Below, piece by piece: positions 1-9,265 of a DNA stretch of 64,000 nt (the stretch's first letter is position 1; every line of letters starts with the position of its first letter). The stretch comes from CALBPI01 sp038529355. GTDB taxonomy: Bacteria; Pseudomonadota; Gammaproteobacteria; Steroidobacterales; Woeseiaceae. The notes beneath the pieces are model-generated. The model was not told the origin of the DNA and did not search any database. It worked only from the letters and a program-made list of their open reading frames with translations. Made by a program: the position numbers and the translations under genes. The stretch is from the NCBI GenBank assembly GCA_038529355.1, contig JBCBDU010000012.1, positions 1-64,000 of the forward strand, in the 5' to 3' direction.

Positions 1-363
1 CAAATCGCCGATCGACAACACGCCCGTGACAGTACCGTTGTCGAGCACGGGTAAATGGCGTGCATTGATGTCGGTCATCAATGCCAGGCACTCGTCCACG
101 GTGCGCTCGGGCGTTGCGTACAAAACCTTAGCTGTCATGACCTCTCTCACCGTTGTTTCGCGAGACGCCTTGCCGGCTAGAATGACCTTTCTCGCATAAT
201 CCCGCTCGGTTACGATGCCTTTCAGTCGATCATCTTCCATGATGAGCACCGCCGAGATCTCTTTCTCTGCCATAAGCGCAATGGCCTCAAAGACAGTCGC
301 GCCCGGTGCCAACGCGAAAACGTCGCGACCCTTCTCGTCAAGAATCTGTTTGGCCGTGGTCAT
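1..363 (-). CDS. CBS-domain protein (3' part beyond window edge)
   Basis: The reading frame starts with ATG at 363 (minus strand) and stays open for 121 codons to base 1, so the C-terminus is outside the window. The peptide begins MTTAKQILDEKG and shows two CBS repeats. The first covers about residues 9-60, with AVLIMEDD and GIVTERDYARK typical of strand-helix ends. The second covers about residues 67-121, with VREVMTAKV, HLPVLDNG and GVLSIGDL. CBS pairs bind adenine nucleotides and usually regulate partner enzymes or channels; stand-alone CBS proteins of about 140 aa are common in Proteobacteria. No other domain is visible and no partner can be inferred. The 190 bases to the next gene show no clear signal. 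Confidence 0.85.
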   Translation of the reverse strand, partial: MTTAKQILDEKGRDVFALAPGATVFEAIALMAEKEISAVLIMEDDRLKGIVTERDYARKVILAGKASRETTVREVMTAKVLYATPERTVDECLALMTDINARHLPVLDNGTVTGVLSIGDL

Positions 364-553
364 ACCGGCACCCCCCGATGATGCTCATAAACGATTACCG
401 TAAAGCTACACCAAAGCGGCAGAAAATAAAGCGGCGACAAGGGTTAGACGGCGAACTTTACTTGAGCATTCGTATCGCGGCCGGGATACAACCCGATACG
501 ACGTGCTTGATGATGACCTCTTCGAATCACTCCGCTGAGGTTCGCGATGAGAT

Positions 554-3500
554 CTACCAGATTCGAAACGAATCCAGGCTTTGCGGCAATTGCACGCGCC
601 AGAAATATTTCCCGACCGCCGCGCTGAAGTTGGCGATGCCTTCGTCTTCATTCCAACTCTTACGATCCAGCGTCGTCAGTGGCTCAAGACCGACGCCTTC
701 CAGCATTGCATTGACCTCTGCCAACTGAGCGACCAGCAAGTCGTCACCTGACGTCAACGCATCATCCAACTCAGCACCCAACGTGTTGCGTCGGTCAAAC
801 TGCGTCTCGGTCGGGCGACCGTCGTAGCTCGTGACGTTGCCGTACAGCGTGCCCAGGCGCTCGCGCAATTGCTCCTCGCCGGTGATCATGCCACCTTTGC
901 TCGACGACAACGAAGTCCGCAACGTTTCCAACGACTCGGCGTACGCGTCAAGTGCATCAGCCAATGCTTCGTCTGCGCCATCCATCTTGTCCTGCGCCTG
1001 ATCGCGAACCTGGATCAAGTTGTCAGACAGGAAGCTCAGGTCGTTAATCATGTTGTACAGATCCAGCGCCAGCGTTTGCTGTGCCATACGATCCTTGCGC
1101 GAGTGCGGTGTACGTGGATCTGCCACAAGTCTAACAGTCGACTCGATCGTTTCTTTGCCTTTCGTCAAGACAACGCGATACTCGCCTTCCGGCACGCGCG
1201 GTCCGAGAAAACCAGGCACGAGATTTGTCGCTGGCGGAAACTTCGGTGCCTTGAAGCGCATCGGCCATTCGATCCGATTCAAGCCTTTGCGTTTGCCGCC
1301 CGGCAACGTTGCGATCAACTGCCCCTCGTCATCGAACACTTCTGCTTTCAAGTCGCCGAACAAGTGACGCTTCTTGAGGTAGTACACAATCGTCGCCGCT
1401 TGCGGTGGATTGCTGCCGACAAATGAATCGCCGGCACCGAACGTTTGCAGTTGCGCGTTCAACACCATCGGTGCCGGACGCGAATCCAAAATCGCTACGT
1501 TCGAGTCGATGATCTCTTGGGTGATACCGCGCAGCGGCGTTACGTCATCAATGATGTAGACGCCGCGGCCGTGCGTGCCGATGACAAGGTCGTGCTCGGT
1601 CGGATGAACCACAATGTCATGCACAGCGACGCGCGGCAGGTTCTCGCTGAACCGCGCCCAGTTCTGACCTTGGTCCAGACTGATGTACAAGCCTTCCTCG
1701 GTGCCGAGGTACAACAAGTCCGCGTTGATCGGATCCTGTTTGATGACCCAGGCATAACCGTCGATGTCGTCGCTGGTCAGCGCCGTCCAGGTAGCACCGA
1801 AGTCGGTGGTTCGGAATAGATACGTATCCATGTCGCCGCGACGGTGACCGTCGAAGGTCACAAACGCCGTGCCTTTATCGTGCGGACTCGCCTCGACTCG
1901 TGAGACCCAGGTGCCAGTCGGGACGCCCTCGATATTGCCGGCAACGTTAGTCCACGTACGTCCGCCATTGCGCGTCAGCTGGACGTTGCCGTCGTCGGTG
2001 CCGACCCAAATCGTGCGGTGATCAAGCGGCGATTCGCTGATGGAATAAATCGTCGTGTAGTTTTCGGCTGTTGAGTTGTCGATCGACAATCCGCCGGATT
2101 CCGCTTGCCGTTGTCCTTGCGGATCGTTGGTCGTGAGGTCTGGGGAAATCGCTTCCCACGACTCGCCGCGATCGCGACTGCGGAACAAGTACTGCGCGCC
2201 GTAGTAGATGGTGCCGGGCTTGTTCGCGCTCATATGCAGCGGCGTGTTCCAATTGAAGCGCAACTCGTCCTGACCTGTTTCGGCGGCCGGTTGAATGCGC
2301 TTGATCTCGAGCGTTTCGCGATCGACGCGCTTGAGTTGGCCGCCCTGATACTCGGTGAACAAAATTCGATCATCGTTCGGATCCGGGAAAGCCCAGAAGC
2401 CGTCGCCGAACCCGATGTTTTCCCAATGACGGTTCTGGATGCCGCCCGGCGCTTGTGATGGACCCATCCACGATCCGTTGTCTTGCAGGCCGCCGTAAAC
2501 GTTATACGGCCAGCGACTATCTACGGCTACGTGATAGAACTGACTGACCGGCAGATTCGCAACATGTCGCCAATCGAAACCGCGGTTTTCAGAAATGTAC
2601 ACACCGCCGTCGGTGCCGAGAACGACCTGGTTCGGATCGCTGGGGTTGATCCACAACGCATGATGGTCGGGGTGAATAGCAACGCTGAAACCGGAGCCGA
2701 ACATGCTGGAGAATGTATCGCCGCCGTCGGTGCTGAGGGTCAGACTAAACGCTGGCTTATAGACGCGGTCGGGGTCGGTCGGATCGACCACCAACTCGCC
2801 AAAGTAGAACGGACGCATTTGCACGTTGCCCGAATCGTCTTTCTCAACCCAGCTATCGCCACCGTCGTCAGAGCGATACAACGCGGTGTTCTCGCTTTCG
2901 ATCGTCGCGTACACACGCTGCGGCTCCGACGCGGCGACAGTCACGGCAATGCGACCTTTTTCGCCAGCGGGGATGCCGTCAGTGAGCTCTTCCCAGGTAT
3001 CGCCGCCGTCGGTGCTGCGATAAAGGCCCGAGGTTTCGCCGCCGGACTCGAAAAAGTCCGGGTAGCGGCGCACCTGCCACATGCCAGCGTACAACACACT
3101 GCCGTCAGGTGTCATCGCAAGATCCGAGCAACTGGTCGCATCGTCGATGCGCAAAACGTTTTCCCATGTTTCGCCGCCATCGGTGGTTCGGAATACGCCG
3201 CGATCACCGCCGGGTGCCCACAGATGTCCGAGCGCACACACAAAGACGGTGTCGCTATTGCTCGGGTGGACCAATAACTCGGGAATATGGTCACTGTTGG
3301 GAAGCCCCATGTGCTGCCAGCGATCGCCACCGTCGGTAGAACGATAGACGCCATCGCCAGGTGACACGGTGTTGCGCACCCAGCTCTCGCCCGTGCCTAC
3401 CCAAATCGTTTCGGAATCGCTCGGGTCGACACGCACCGCACCAATTGATTGCATGTGTTCGTCGAAGATCGGCGAGTAGGCGATACCGCCGTTATCGGAT

Positions 3501-3712
3501 TTCCACACGCCACCGCTGGCGGTGCCAACGTAGATCGTGATGGGACCGTCTTCATTGACGACCCCATCGATGGCAGAGACTCTGCCGCTCATGACTGCGG
3601 GTCCAATACTGCGAGCGCTGAGCCCGCCGAATGTGGACTCATCAATCTCGATTTCGCCATGGGCGCCCGACGCAAGACATAGAGCGGTCAAACAACCGAG
3701 TAAACGATTCAT
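554..3712 (-). CDS. Secreted BNR/sortilin-like beta-propeller protein
   Basis: 1052 aa. The ATG at 3712 is preferred over an in-frame TTG 15 bases upstream because GGGGAG lies 7-8 bases before it. The N-terminus MNRLLGCLTALCLASGAHG is a Sec signal peptide. Many Asp-box/BNR motifs follow (S/T-x-D-x-G-x-x-W): STDGGDRW, TTDGGETW, STDGGDTW, SDDGGDSW, SRDRGESW, TRNGGRTW, TTDFGATW and SLDQGQNW. They predict one or two multi-bladed propellers, as in the VPS10/sortilin-like 'glycosyl hydrolase' family of about 1000 aa found in many bacteria. The last 300 residues form a separate helical/beta C-terminal part without Asp boxes. Enzymatic activity of the family is unproven. The gene lies 41 bases downstream of the LolA-like gene and is probably co-transcribed with it. 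Confidence 0.88.
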   Translation of the reverse strand: MNRLLGCLTALCLASGAHGEIEIDESTFGGLSARSIGPAVMSGRVSAIDGVVNEDGPITIYVGTASGGVWKSDNGGIAYSPIFDEHMQSIGAVRVDPSDSETIWVGTGESWVRNTVSPGDGVYRSTDGGDRWQHMGLPNSDHIPELLVHPSNSDTVFVCALGHLWAPGGDRGVFRTTDGGETWENVLRIDDATSCSDLAMTPDGSVLYAGMWQVRRYPDFFESGGETSGLYRSTDGGDTWEELTDGIPAGEKGRIAVTVAASEPQRVYATIESENTALYRSDDGGDSWVEKDDSGNVQMRPFYFGELVVDPTDPDRVYKPAFSLTLSTDGGDTFSSMFGSGFSVAIHPDHHALWINPSDPNQVVLGTDGGVYISENRGFDWRHVANLPVSQFYHVAVDSRWPYNVYGGLQDNGSWMGPSQAPGGIQNRHWENIGFGDGFWAFPDPNDDRILFTEYQGGQLKRVDRETLEIKRIQPAAETGQDELRFNWNTPLHMSANKPGTIYYGAQYLFRSRDRGESWEAISPDLTTNDPQGQRQAESGGLSIDNSTAENYTTIYSISESPLDHRTIWVGTDDGNVQLTRNGGRTWTNVAGNIEGVPTGTWVSRVEASPHDKGTAFVTFDGHRRGDMDTYLFRTTDFGATWTALTSDDIDGYAWVIKQDPINADLLYLGTEEGLYISLDQGQNWARFSENLPRVAVHDIVVHPTEHDLVIGTHGRGVYIIDDVTPLRGITQEIIDSNVAILDSRPAPMVLNAQLQTFGAGDSFVGSNPPQAATIVYYLKKRHLFGDLKAEVFDDEGQLIATLPGGKRKGLNRIEWPMRFKAPKFPPATNLVPGFLGPRVPEGEYRVVLTKGKETIESTVRLVADPRTPHSRKDRMAQQTLALDLYNMINDLSFLSDNLIQVRDQAQDKMDGADEALADALDAYAESLETLRTSLSSSKGGMITGEEQLRERLGTLYGNVTSYDGRPTETQFDRRNTLGAELDDALTSGDDLLVAQLAEVNAMLEGVGLEPLTTLDRKSWNEDEGIANFSAAVGKYFWRVQLPQSLDSFRIW

Positions 3713-3734
3713 ACAGAGTCTCCCCAATTCCCCG

Positions 3735-3755
3735 AGTGGTCGCTCTACGACCGCT
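3735..3755 (-). other. Inverted repeat between two co-oriented genes
   Basis: AGTGGTCG and CGACCGCT pair over 8 bp with one G-T wobble around a 5-base loop. The repeat overlaps the stop codon of the upstream LolA-like gene (3754-3756) and precedes the propeller gene. No T-run follows, so it may modulate read-through or mRNA stability rather than terminate fully. Confidence 0.3.
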
Positions 3756-4509
3756 AGTCAACTAACGCCGGTGCTTCTGGTACCGCTGGCATCATGAAGC
3801 GATCGGCGGAGATGTCACTGACGTTGATTTCTGTCGTCTCGATCGTAATCGCCTGCTGTACCGGCGCCGGGCCTTCGCCAATGCTGGCGATCAGTGAATG
3901 CGCCATGACAATGTCGCCAACTTCCTTGTAGTCGCCGATCGATTGCGAAACGGCCATTGTGTTGCCCTGAATATCACGTGTGCCTTTCGACAAGAAAGGT
4001 AGGCAGTATTCGGTGTCGAGATAGAAGACAGACTGGTCTTCGCTGCCGGCGCGGACTACTTTCAGCGCGTAAGCTTCTGTGCCTTCGACGTCTTCGGTGC
4101 CGATCAGCTCAACGTTATGGCCTTTCGCTTCCCAGTCGACGAGCGGGCCTTCCCACTCGGCCATTTCCTGAACCGACTTCAACTCGTCTTCGGCCATCTC
4201 TTCTGGATCGGTCTTACCCAGGAACGGCATGATCGCCCAGCCGGTTTCGCCGTCGTATGCCTGAACAGCCGTCATGCCCTGAATCTCGAACTCCATCCGA
4301 ACGCGATTCGGCTTCTGAAATTCGATGGTGAACGGTGCCTGCATCGGCCCCATCGTCATTGTGCCTGTCATCCGGGCAGACTCGACCGCCTGGATGTTTT
4401 CAAGACCGCCCAGCGTCTCGTAGTTACAGGCCAAAACCTCGTCGAGCTCAGCCGCTTGTGCTGTCGCGGCCGCGCCCAAAGCTGCTGCCGCCAAGATCGC
4501 TAATCTCAT
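3754..4509 (-). CDS. Periplasmic LolA-like outer-membrane lipoprotein-sorting-type protein
   Basis: 251 aa with signal peptide MRLAILAAAALGAAATAQA. The mature part resembles the LolA/LppX-like half-barrel family: a segment with strands MTGTMTMGPMQAPFTIEF and KPNRVRMEFEIQGMTAVQAYDG, then GWAIMPFLGK, then FYLDTEYCLPFLSKG and the closing KEVGDIVMAHSL strand. These proteins bind acyl chains or lipoproteins in the periplasm. This one is longer than LolA (about 200 aa) and lies outside a lol locus, so it belongs to the broad 'outer membrane lipoprotein-sorting protein' group of unknown cargo. It is the first gene of a likely two-gene unit with the downstream propeller protein. Confidence 0.75.
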   Translation of the reverse strand: MRLAILAAAALGAAATAQAAELDEVLACNYETLGGLENIQAVESARMTGTMTMGPMQAPFTIEFQKPNRVRMEFEIQGMTAVQAYDGETGWAIMPFLGKTDPEEMAEDELKSVQEMAEWEGPLVDWEAKGHNVELIGTEDVEGTEAYALKVVRAGSEDQSVFYLDTEYCLPFLSKGTRDIQGNTMAVSQSIGDYKEVGDIVMAHSLIASIGEGPAPVQQAITIETTEINVSDISADRFMMPAVPEAPALVD

Positions 4510-4967
4510 TGCGTCGTCCTCATAGTCGGATAGAAAGGGATCAGTCTAGTCAAAAGATGTGTTCTCGCAACTGAGGAGGGTCAGCTAGGCGAGCCGTTTT
4601 ATCAATGAAATCAGTAAATTCCCCGTCACATCAGTCGCCTGCCGGCACCGATGAAGCACTTTTTGTGATCCCAACAAATGCGAAATCGCCCAGAATTCTC
4701 CCGAAAACGGCGCAAATTTAGGTGGGTGTTGAGCGGTGTAACCTAGGGGGAACCGAGGACAGACACGCCCTGGTAGGGAACTGAGGGAACTGAGGACAGG
4801 CACCGCCCTAGTGTGTATCGGTTCATCGGTTCGACAAATCTGCAAGCCGTCTGCGACGAAAACTATACGACGAACTCGTGACATAGCGTACTTTGGAAAG
4901 CGATGCATTTGCGTTCTGTACAGGTGCACGAACGTCTCAGCAAGAAGTGCTGCAATTTGGGGTCAGC
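4510..4967. other. 458-base intergenic region carrying transposase-associated motifs
   Basis: No convincing gene. It holds two copies of the GGACAGRCAC motif (4757-4766 and 4794-4803) separated by a short GGGAACTGA direct duplication (4776-4792). A 114-codon frame on the minus strand runs through these motifs but has no recognisable protein features. Confidence 0.6.
4755..4803 (+). repeat. Left-side GGACAGGCAC motif pair flanking the transposase gene
   Basis: GAGGACAGACAC at 4755-4766 and GAGGACAGGCAC at 4792-4803 lie 37 bases apart in the same orientation, past the 3' end of the transposase gene. Inverse-complement copies lie on the other side (6003-6012 and 6049-6058). This arrangement suits REP-like sequences recognised by the HUH transposase between them. 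Confidence 0.6.
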
Positions 4968-5927
4968 CTAAGCGCGCCGTGTCAGCGTCTTTTGCTCTGC
5001 ATCGGTCGCTGATGGCATGACTTCACTAAGCCACTGCTCAGCATCGATGACTACTCTGGGTGAGGTAGCTCGTCGCCAATTGCCAAAACCGCCACGTTTG
5101 CTCACCAAACGATACCGACCTGTCGCTTCGAGCAGATCGAGATACTCATCTTTTCGTAAAGGTAGGGCGTGATCGTCATGCCAGCTTGCTTGAGTTGACG
5201 CGAAAGCGGCTAGTGGCCTTACCGGCACCGAGAAGTGCAACAATTCACCGCTATCTAACAGACGTTGAATACTAGATTCAATGTCTGCGTGCGTAAGTAT
5301 CATTCGAGATCGAACACTCGTGTAGTCAGAAGCAGTTACTGCGTTTACCATTCCAGCTCTAACAGGGTTGAGATCCACATAGCCCATCGCCGTGATCAGG
5401 GCTCGATCTGAGTGCAAAGCCTTTGAATGAAACCGCGCCTCCCAGAAATGACCGGTGCAGTGATCTTCTGCGTTAGCACGACGTGCTATCGGCTCATTCA
5501 AGCATTTCATGAACCAGCTGAGACTGCCAAGACGTTGTCGATAGATCGCTACGGTGTCGTCAAGGCTCTGTTGTTGCGCACTGGATAACGCAGCACCAGA
5601 CCGGTAGCGCTGCACGAGCAGCGTGCCTTTGAAGAGCGAAGTCCAGCGATTTAACACCTCATCGCTGGACCAACGGTTGATGTCCTCGGCATTGAGTCGC
5701 ACCACCAGATGGTAGTGATTGCTCATGATGGCGTAGGCACAGATTTCGATACTGAACAACGAAGACAACGCCCGCATCCGATCTTCGATCCAACCGCGCC
5801 GATGTTCGTAGCTGTTGCCGGTGACTCTGTCCTCACCGCACAGAAAGGCACGACGCACGCAGCGCGCGGTGATCAGGTAGTAGGGTGTTTGTTCGGCGCA
5901 CACCAAGTGCTTGCGTGCTCGGGTCAT
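4968..5927 (-). CDS. REP-associated tyrosine transposase (IS200/Y1-like HUH, RAYT)
   Basis: 319 aa from ATG 5927 (MTRARKHLVC). An open frame extends upstream to 6107 but runs through the flanking repeats and lacks protein character, so the internal ATG is preferred. The HUH motif is H71-Y-H73 in SNHYHLVVRL. The downstream block GHFWEARFHSKAL and the tyrosine-bearing MGYVDLNPVRAG (about residue 190) match the REP-associated Y1 transposase group, whose Y lies just before NPVRAG. These enzymes nick single-stranded DNA at palindromic REP elements and are thought to spread them; the gene itself is usually single-copy. The inverted GGACAGGCAC copies on both sides support this. The protein is longer than IS200 TnpA (about 150 aa), as is usual for RAYTs. 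Confidence 0.88.
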   Translation of the reverse strand: MTRARKHLVCAEQTPYYLITARCVRRAFLCGEDRVTGNSYEHRRGWIEDRMRALSSLFSIEICAYAIMSNHYHLVVRLNAEDINRWSSDEVLNRWTSLFKGTLLVQRYRSGAALSSAQQQSLDDTVAIYRQRLGSLSWFMKCLNEPIARRANAEDHCTGHFWEARFHSKALHSDRALITAMGYVDLNPVRAGMVNAVTASDYTSVRSRMILTHADIESSIQRLLDSGELLHFSVPVRPLAAFASTQASWHDDHALPLRKDEYLDLLEATGRYRLVSKRGGFGNWRRATSPRVVIDAEQWLSEVMPSATDAEQKTLTRRA

Positions 5928-6002
5928 GCGCCAATGATCAACGATTGTTGTCGGTACTGCTGTATGGATTTCACGGTAGATTGGATGGATTGGGTAGGAT
6001 GT

Positions 6003-6058
6003 GTGCCTGTCCTTGCTGTGCGACGTGTTGTTCGACGGGGTAAGGTGTGTGCCTGTCC
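6003..6058 (+). repeat. Right-side inverted GTGCCTGTCC motif pair
   Basis: GTGCCTGTCC occurs exactly at 6003-6012 and again at 6049-6058 (46-base spacing), upstream of the transposase start and inverted relative to the copies at 4755-4803. Surrounding bases are also partly repeated (GGTGTGTGCCTGTCCTT against GATGTGTGCCTGTCCTT). Confidence 0.65.
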
Positions 6059-6192
6059 TTCTTGTGCGTCCAGACATTGTCTCACGGACATTTTTTTCCT
6101 CCGCCAAACACGTCCTAATCTGATATACATAGCGTCAGAAATGCTTCGAGGATCTCTCGAGCATCAACAGTTCCACCGATCGGGAGAGAGCA

Positions 6193-6828
6193 TTGAGAAT
6201 CGCGTTGATTATTGAGAACAGCCAGGCGGCCAAGAGCGACATGGTACATACCGCGCTTAAGAACGTGGCAGAACCGCTCGGGCACGATGTGCATCACTAT
6301 GGCATGTACAGCCCGGACGATCAGGCGAGTCTCACCTACATCATGAACGGTATTCTGGCTGGGGTCCTGATCAATGCGAAGGCAGCGGACTTCGTCGTGA
6401 CAGGCTGCGGTACTGGAATGGGCTCGATGCTGGCGTGCAATGCCATGCCGGGCGTCGTCTGCGGCTTGGTCATCGACCCGACTGATGCATTCCTGTTTGG
6501 GCAAATCAACGATGGCAACACGTTATCCATGCCCTATGCGAAAGGGTTCGGATGGGCAGCGGAGCTGAACCTCGAAGACTGTTATCGCAAACTGTTCGAA
6601 CATGAGCGTGGCGTCGGTTACCCCAAAGAGCGCGCAGCGATCATGGCGAAAAACCGTAGCATCTTCAGCGAGGTCAAAGCGGCGGCCAGCAAGGATATGC
6701 TGACGGTCTTGCAAACGATCGATCAGGATTTGCTCAAAGCCGCCATCGCTGGTGAGCGATTCGCAGAGTTGTTTTCTGCGAATGCCGAGGACGGGGAGAT
6801 CGCTGACTACGTCAAGTCCTTGCTGTAG
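6193..6828 (+). CDS. RpiB/LacA/LacB-family sugar-phosphate isomerase
   Basis: 211 aa, TTG start with GGGAGAGAG about 3 bases upstream. The first strand MRIALIIENS and the loop TGCGTGMGSM (residues 70-79) form the phosphate/anion hole of the RpiB fold, with C72 at the position of the catalytic cysteine. The next block, MPGVVCGLVIDPTDAFLF, is followed by QINDGNTLSMP, the equivalent of the family's NDANVL loop. Family members interconvert aldose and ketose phosphates (ribose-5-P, allose-6-P, galactose-6-P). The extra C-terminal 60 residues place it in the longer (about 210 aa) subgroup whose substrate is not settled. It stands alone: a transposase gene lies upstream and a convergent gene begins 24 bases downstream, so context does not fix the substrate. 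Confidence 0.85.
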   Translation: MRIALIIENSQAAKSDMVHTALKNVAEPLGHDVHHYGMYSPDDQASLTYIMNGILAGVLINAKAADFVVTGCGTGMGSMLACNAMPGVVCGLVIDPTDAFLFGQINDGNTLSMPYAKGFGWAAELNLEDCYRKLFEHERGVGYPKERAAIMAKNRSIFSEVKAAASKDMLTVLQTIDQDLLKAAIAGERFAELFSANAEDGEIADYVKSLL

Positions 6829-6852
6829 TCACACAGATTGCGAACGGTCGGA

Positions 6853-9000
6853 CTACTGTTGGGCCTGCGCCAGCTCCTGTTGATATAAGCGAAGCGCTTC
6901 CTGCATTTCCTGCTGAGCCTGCCTGGTTAACTGCGCAAGCTCTTCCTGCGATGCACCGCGTTCCCGGGCTTTGAGCAAGGGTTGCTGTGCAGCGATCATA
7001 CGTTCTTCGTATTTCTGCATTGCTGCCATGCCGGCAAGCCTCGGATCCTGTGCAGCTGCTGGTACCGGTTGCTTGCTGGCTCGCGGCGCATCTTTGGCGG
7101 GCAGCGCTGGTAGCGGCGCCGGCGCATTCCAAGCAACCGTGGTGCCAGCCGTTTGCGCCACCGGTACAAACGGGGGCTTGATCACAGGCGGCGGCGCGAA
7201 AGCTCGCACCGATGCTGTCGGCGGCTCAACACCTGGATTGTCCATGACCGTTTCGGTCAGTTGACGCAGATTGCGCTCGAACTGTTTCACCTCGGCGCTG
7301 CGACAATCGCCGGACTTCGTCATCGCGACGATGCCTTTGAAAATTGCACCCTTGACGGCCAGATTGGCTGGATCGTCGCTGCGATTAGCACCTTTGTGGC
7401 TGGCGAGCTTGTCACGCAACGGAAAAAACTCAGGGTTATTCGTGTAAGTGGTCTCAATCACCAACCCGCCCGATGTCGTCGTACCGTATTCGTCAGTTTC
7501 GATCACTGTCGGTGTGACATAGCGATAGGGCTGGGTCACCGCACCGGGGTCAAGGCACGCGTCGCCCCACATACCATAGGCATGCATGTATTTATTGGCC
7601 ACGACCGGTAACAACTGCACCTGACCTGGCTGCGCTACCGTGTCGTAAATCTTCGCCGCCGCATCGCCAAGCATACGACCCGCGAGCTCCAACTGACTTT
7701 GCTTGAACGCTGCCAGCGCTTCTCGATGCAACGCATCGATTTGGCGCACAATGGAAAGATCGCCACGGTAAATGGCATTCAGGTAGCGCCCGCCCGGATA
7801 TTCGCAAAACGCACCGCTGCACGGTCCGAACGACTGTTTTGCCATTGCTTGTCGGTGATCTTGCGCCGCCTCGCTCTGGAAAACAGTGACGCCCTGATAC
7901 GGTATTTCACCCGAGTTGCGACGATATCGGTACTCCGTGGTGTCCCAGGGCACTTCGTCGCCAGCGCTATATGCGTTGACGCGAAATTTCAGAATCTCGC
8001 CGCACCGCCTGCCAAGCAGGTCGCTGACCGTGTTGGCGATTGAGTCGTCGTAGTCACCGGGAAACAGCGAGCCGCGCGCCTCGTGATTGATGCGGTAGAC
8101 CAAATCTACCTCGCGCGTTTTGCACAACGGTTGGCGGGCGACAAACACGCGAAACATCTCGCGATCGATCAAAAGCTCCGGACCGCTGCGCCCCTCGGTC
8201 GATTGGATGATGTTCGACTGCGTCGACAACGCAGCATCCAGTGCGGCGACCACGGATCCAGTATTGGCAGCACCGTTGGACGGCAGATCCCACAGTTCGG
8301 TGACGGCGTTATCGCCTGACTCATTCGCAGCGGCACACCATTTGATCGTCATCGGCAGCGCTTGGTTATCGGTAGAGACCGACATCGCAAAACTCCCCCA
8401 CAGCCGGTAGCCCTCGCGCTCGTCGTCACACTGGCGCTGCGACTCATGAAAGCCGGAGTCATAGAACTGGCCACGGAGGTTGTAACCGCTGTCGGCCCGC
8501 TCGATATGTGTTGCGACCAGTCGATTATCGAGGTCGTGACCATAAACCGCCTCGAACCTTCCGTTCTCAACGCGCCACCAGGCTTTGGCAAAATACGGGC
8601 GTGGGCCGGCTGCCGCCTGATAGCCGGCCTGCGACAGCACGGACTCAAGACCTGATAGGGTCGTGTAGTGTTCGACTCGCCATTGATTGGCGCGCGACAT
8701 GGTGAACAGCGCTGCATCCCGCGCACGTGCATCCCTCGCGCTGACTGCAATAGTCTGGACGTCCGGACACTTCGCCACCAGTTTGTCGACCGCCTGTTCG
8801 GCCTCACCAATCAGCGCCGGCAACGCATCTTGCCCGCGGGCCAAACGTCCGATCGCCTGCAAAGCAATTCGCGACGAGCAGACTCCCGGGTAGTTGAGCA
8901 TAAATCCCGGGTTAACCGGGGTGAGTTGCTCGACCGCCACTGCGGGTGCCGATACGGCCACGGCAGTCATCATCACTGCCACTAGTTTGTTCAATTGCAT
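6853..9000 (-). CDS. Secreted protein of unknown function with YLNAIY-GDL C-terminal module
   Basis: 715 aa with signal peptide MQLNKLVAVMMTAVAVSAPAVA. No known domain was recognised. From about residue 395 it carries YPGGRYLNAIYRGDL followed by an invariant-looking ID, then a cysteine (GDACLDPGA), a strand-rich segment with TTTSGGLVIETTY and a second cysteine (SGDCRSAE). The gene at 36630-38987 has the same order of motifs (YPGDTYLNAIYAGDL, RCLRADA, EQDCNGP), so the two are distant paralogues sharing a C-terminal module. Downstream is a proline/alanine-rich linker and a Q/E/A-rich helical tail (ERMIAAQQPLLKARERG...) likely to be coiled coil. The location is periplasmic or extracellular. No operon partner: the gene ends convergently with the isomerase gene. 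Confidence 0.75.
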   Translation of the reverse strand: MQLNKLVAVMMTAVAVSAPAVAVEQLTPVNPGFMLNYPGVCSSRIALQAIGRLARGQDALPALIGEAEQAVDKLVAKCPDVQTIAVSARDARARDAALFTMSRANQWRVEHYTTLSGLESVLSQAGYQAAAGPRPYFAKAWWRVENGRFEAVYGHDLDNRLVATHIERADSGYNLRGQFYDSGFHESQRQCDDEREGYRLWGSFAMSVSTDNQALPMTIKWCAAANESGDNAVTELWDLPSNGAANTGSVVAALDAALSTQSNIIQSTEGRSGPELLIDREMFRVFVARQPLCKTREVDLVYRINHEARGSLFPGDYDDSIANTVSDLLGRRCGEILKFRVNAYSAGDEVPWDTTEYRYRRNSGEIPYQGVTVFQSEAAQDHRQAMAKQSFGPCSGAFCEYPGGRYLNAIYRGDLSIVRQIDALHREALAAFKQSQLELAGRMLGDAAAKIYDTVAQPGQVQLLPVVANKYMHAYGMWGDACLDPGAVTQPYRYVTPTVIETDEYGTTTSGGLVIETTYTNNPEFFPLRDKLASHKGANRSDDPANLAVKGAIFKGIVAMTKSGDCRSAEVKQFERNLRQLTETVMDNPGVEPPTASVRAFAPPPVIKPPFVPVAQTAGTTVAWNAPAPLPALPAKDAPRASKQPVPAAAQDPRLAGMAAMQKYEERMIAAQQPLLKARERGASQEELAQLTRQAQQEMQEALRLYQQELAQAQQ

Positions 9001-9126
9001 TGTGTGTCCCTTGCCGATCAGTTATCTGGACGTGTTGCCCCGAAACCGCGGTAACTCTCTCGCCCTGTACCTTAAGTCTCATACGTAGTTGCAGGTTGCA
9101 AGTGCGTAAGGAATCGTCAACGGGCA

Positions 9127-9210
9127 GCGTCAACGGGGACAGGCACTCGAGGGGGCGTCAACGGGGACAGGCAGCTAATAAGGCGTCAGCAGGGACAGGC
9201 ACTCGACAGG
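9127..9210 (+). repeat. Three tandem 28-bp copies containing GGACAGGCA
   Basis: Copies begin at 9127, 9155 and 9183. The shared core is GCGTCAACGGGGACAGGCA; the third copy reads GCGTCAGCAGGGACAGGCA. Copies 1 and 3 continue CTCGA; copy 2 diverges after the core. The core contains the motif that flanks the transposase 3-4 kb to the left. The repeats fill the intergenic region 9001-9265, which has no gene. Confidence 0.75.
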
Positions 9211-9265
9211 GCAGGATCGTGGCCAATCGAACGCGACACGAACGACGCGTTCAGAAACTCTGGCG

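Noticed and set aside
4585..4929. 114-codon frame on the minus strand
   Set aside because: No protein features; it runs through the GGACAGGCAC repeats and has no ribosome-binding site.
5928..6107. 60-codon N-terminal extension of the transposase
   Set aside because: It translates the flanking repeats (TGTHL and DRHTSY copies) and HUH transposases of this group start close to the internal ATG.
9127..9210. CRISPR array
   Set aside because: Three 28-bp copies abut without unique spacers, and no cas gene is present in the window.
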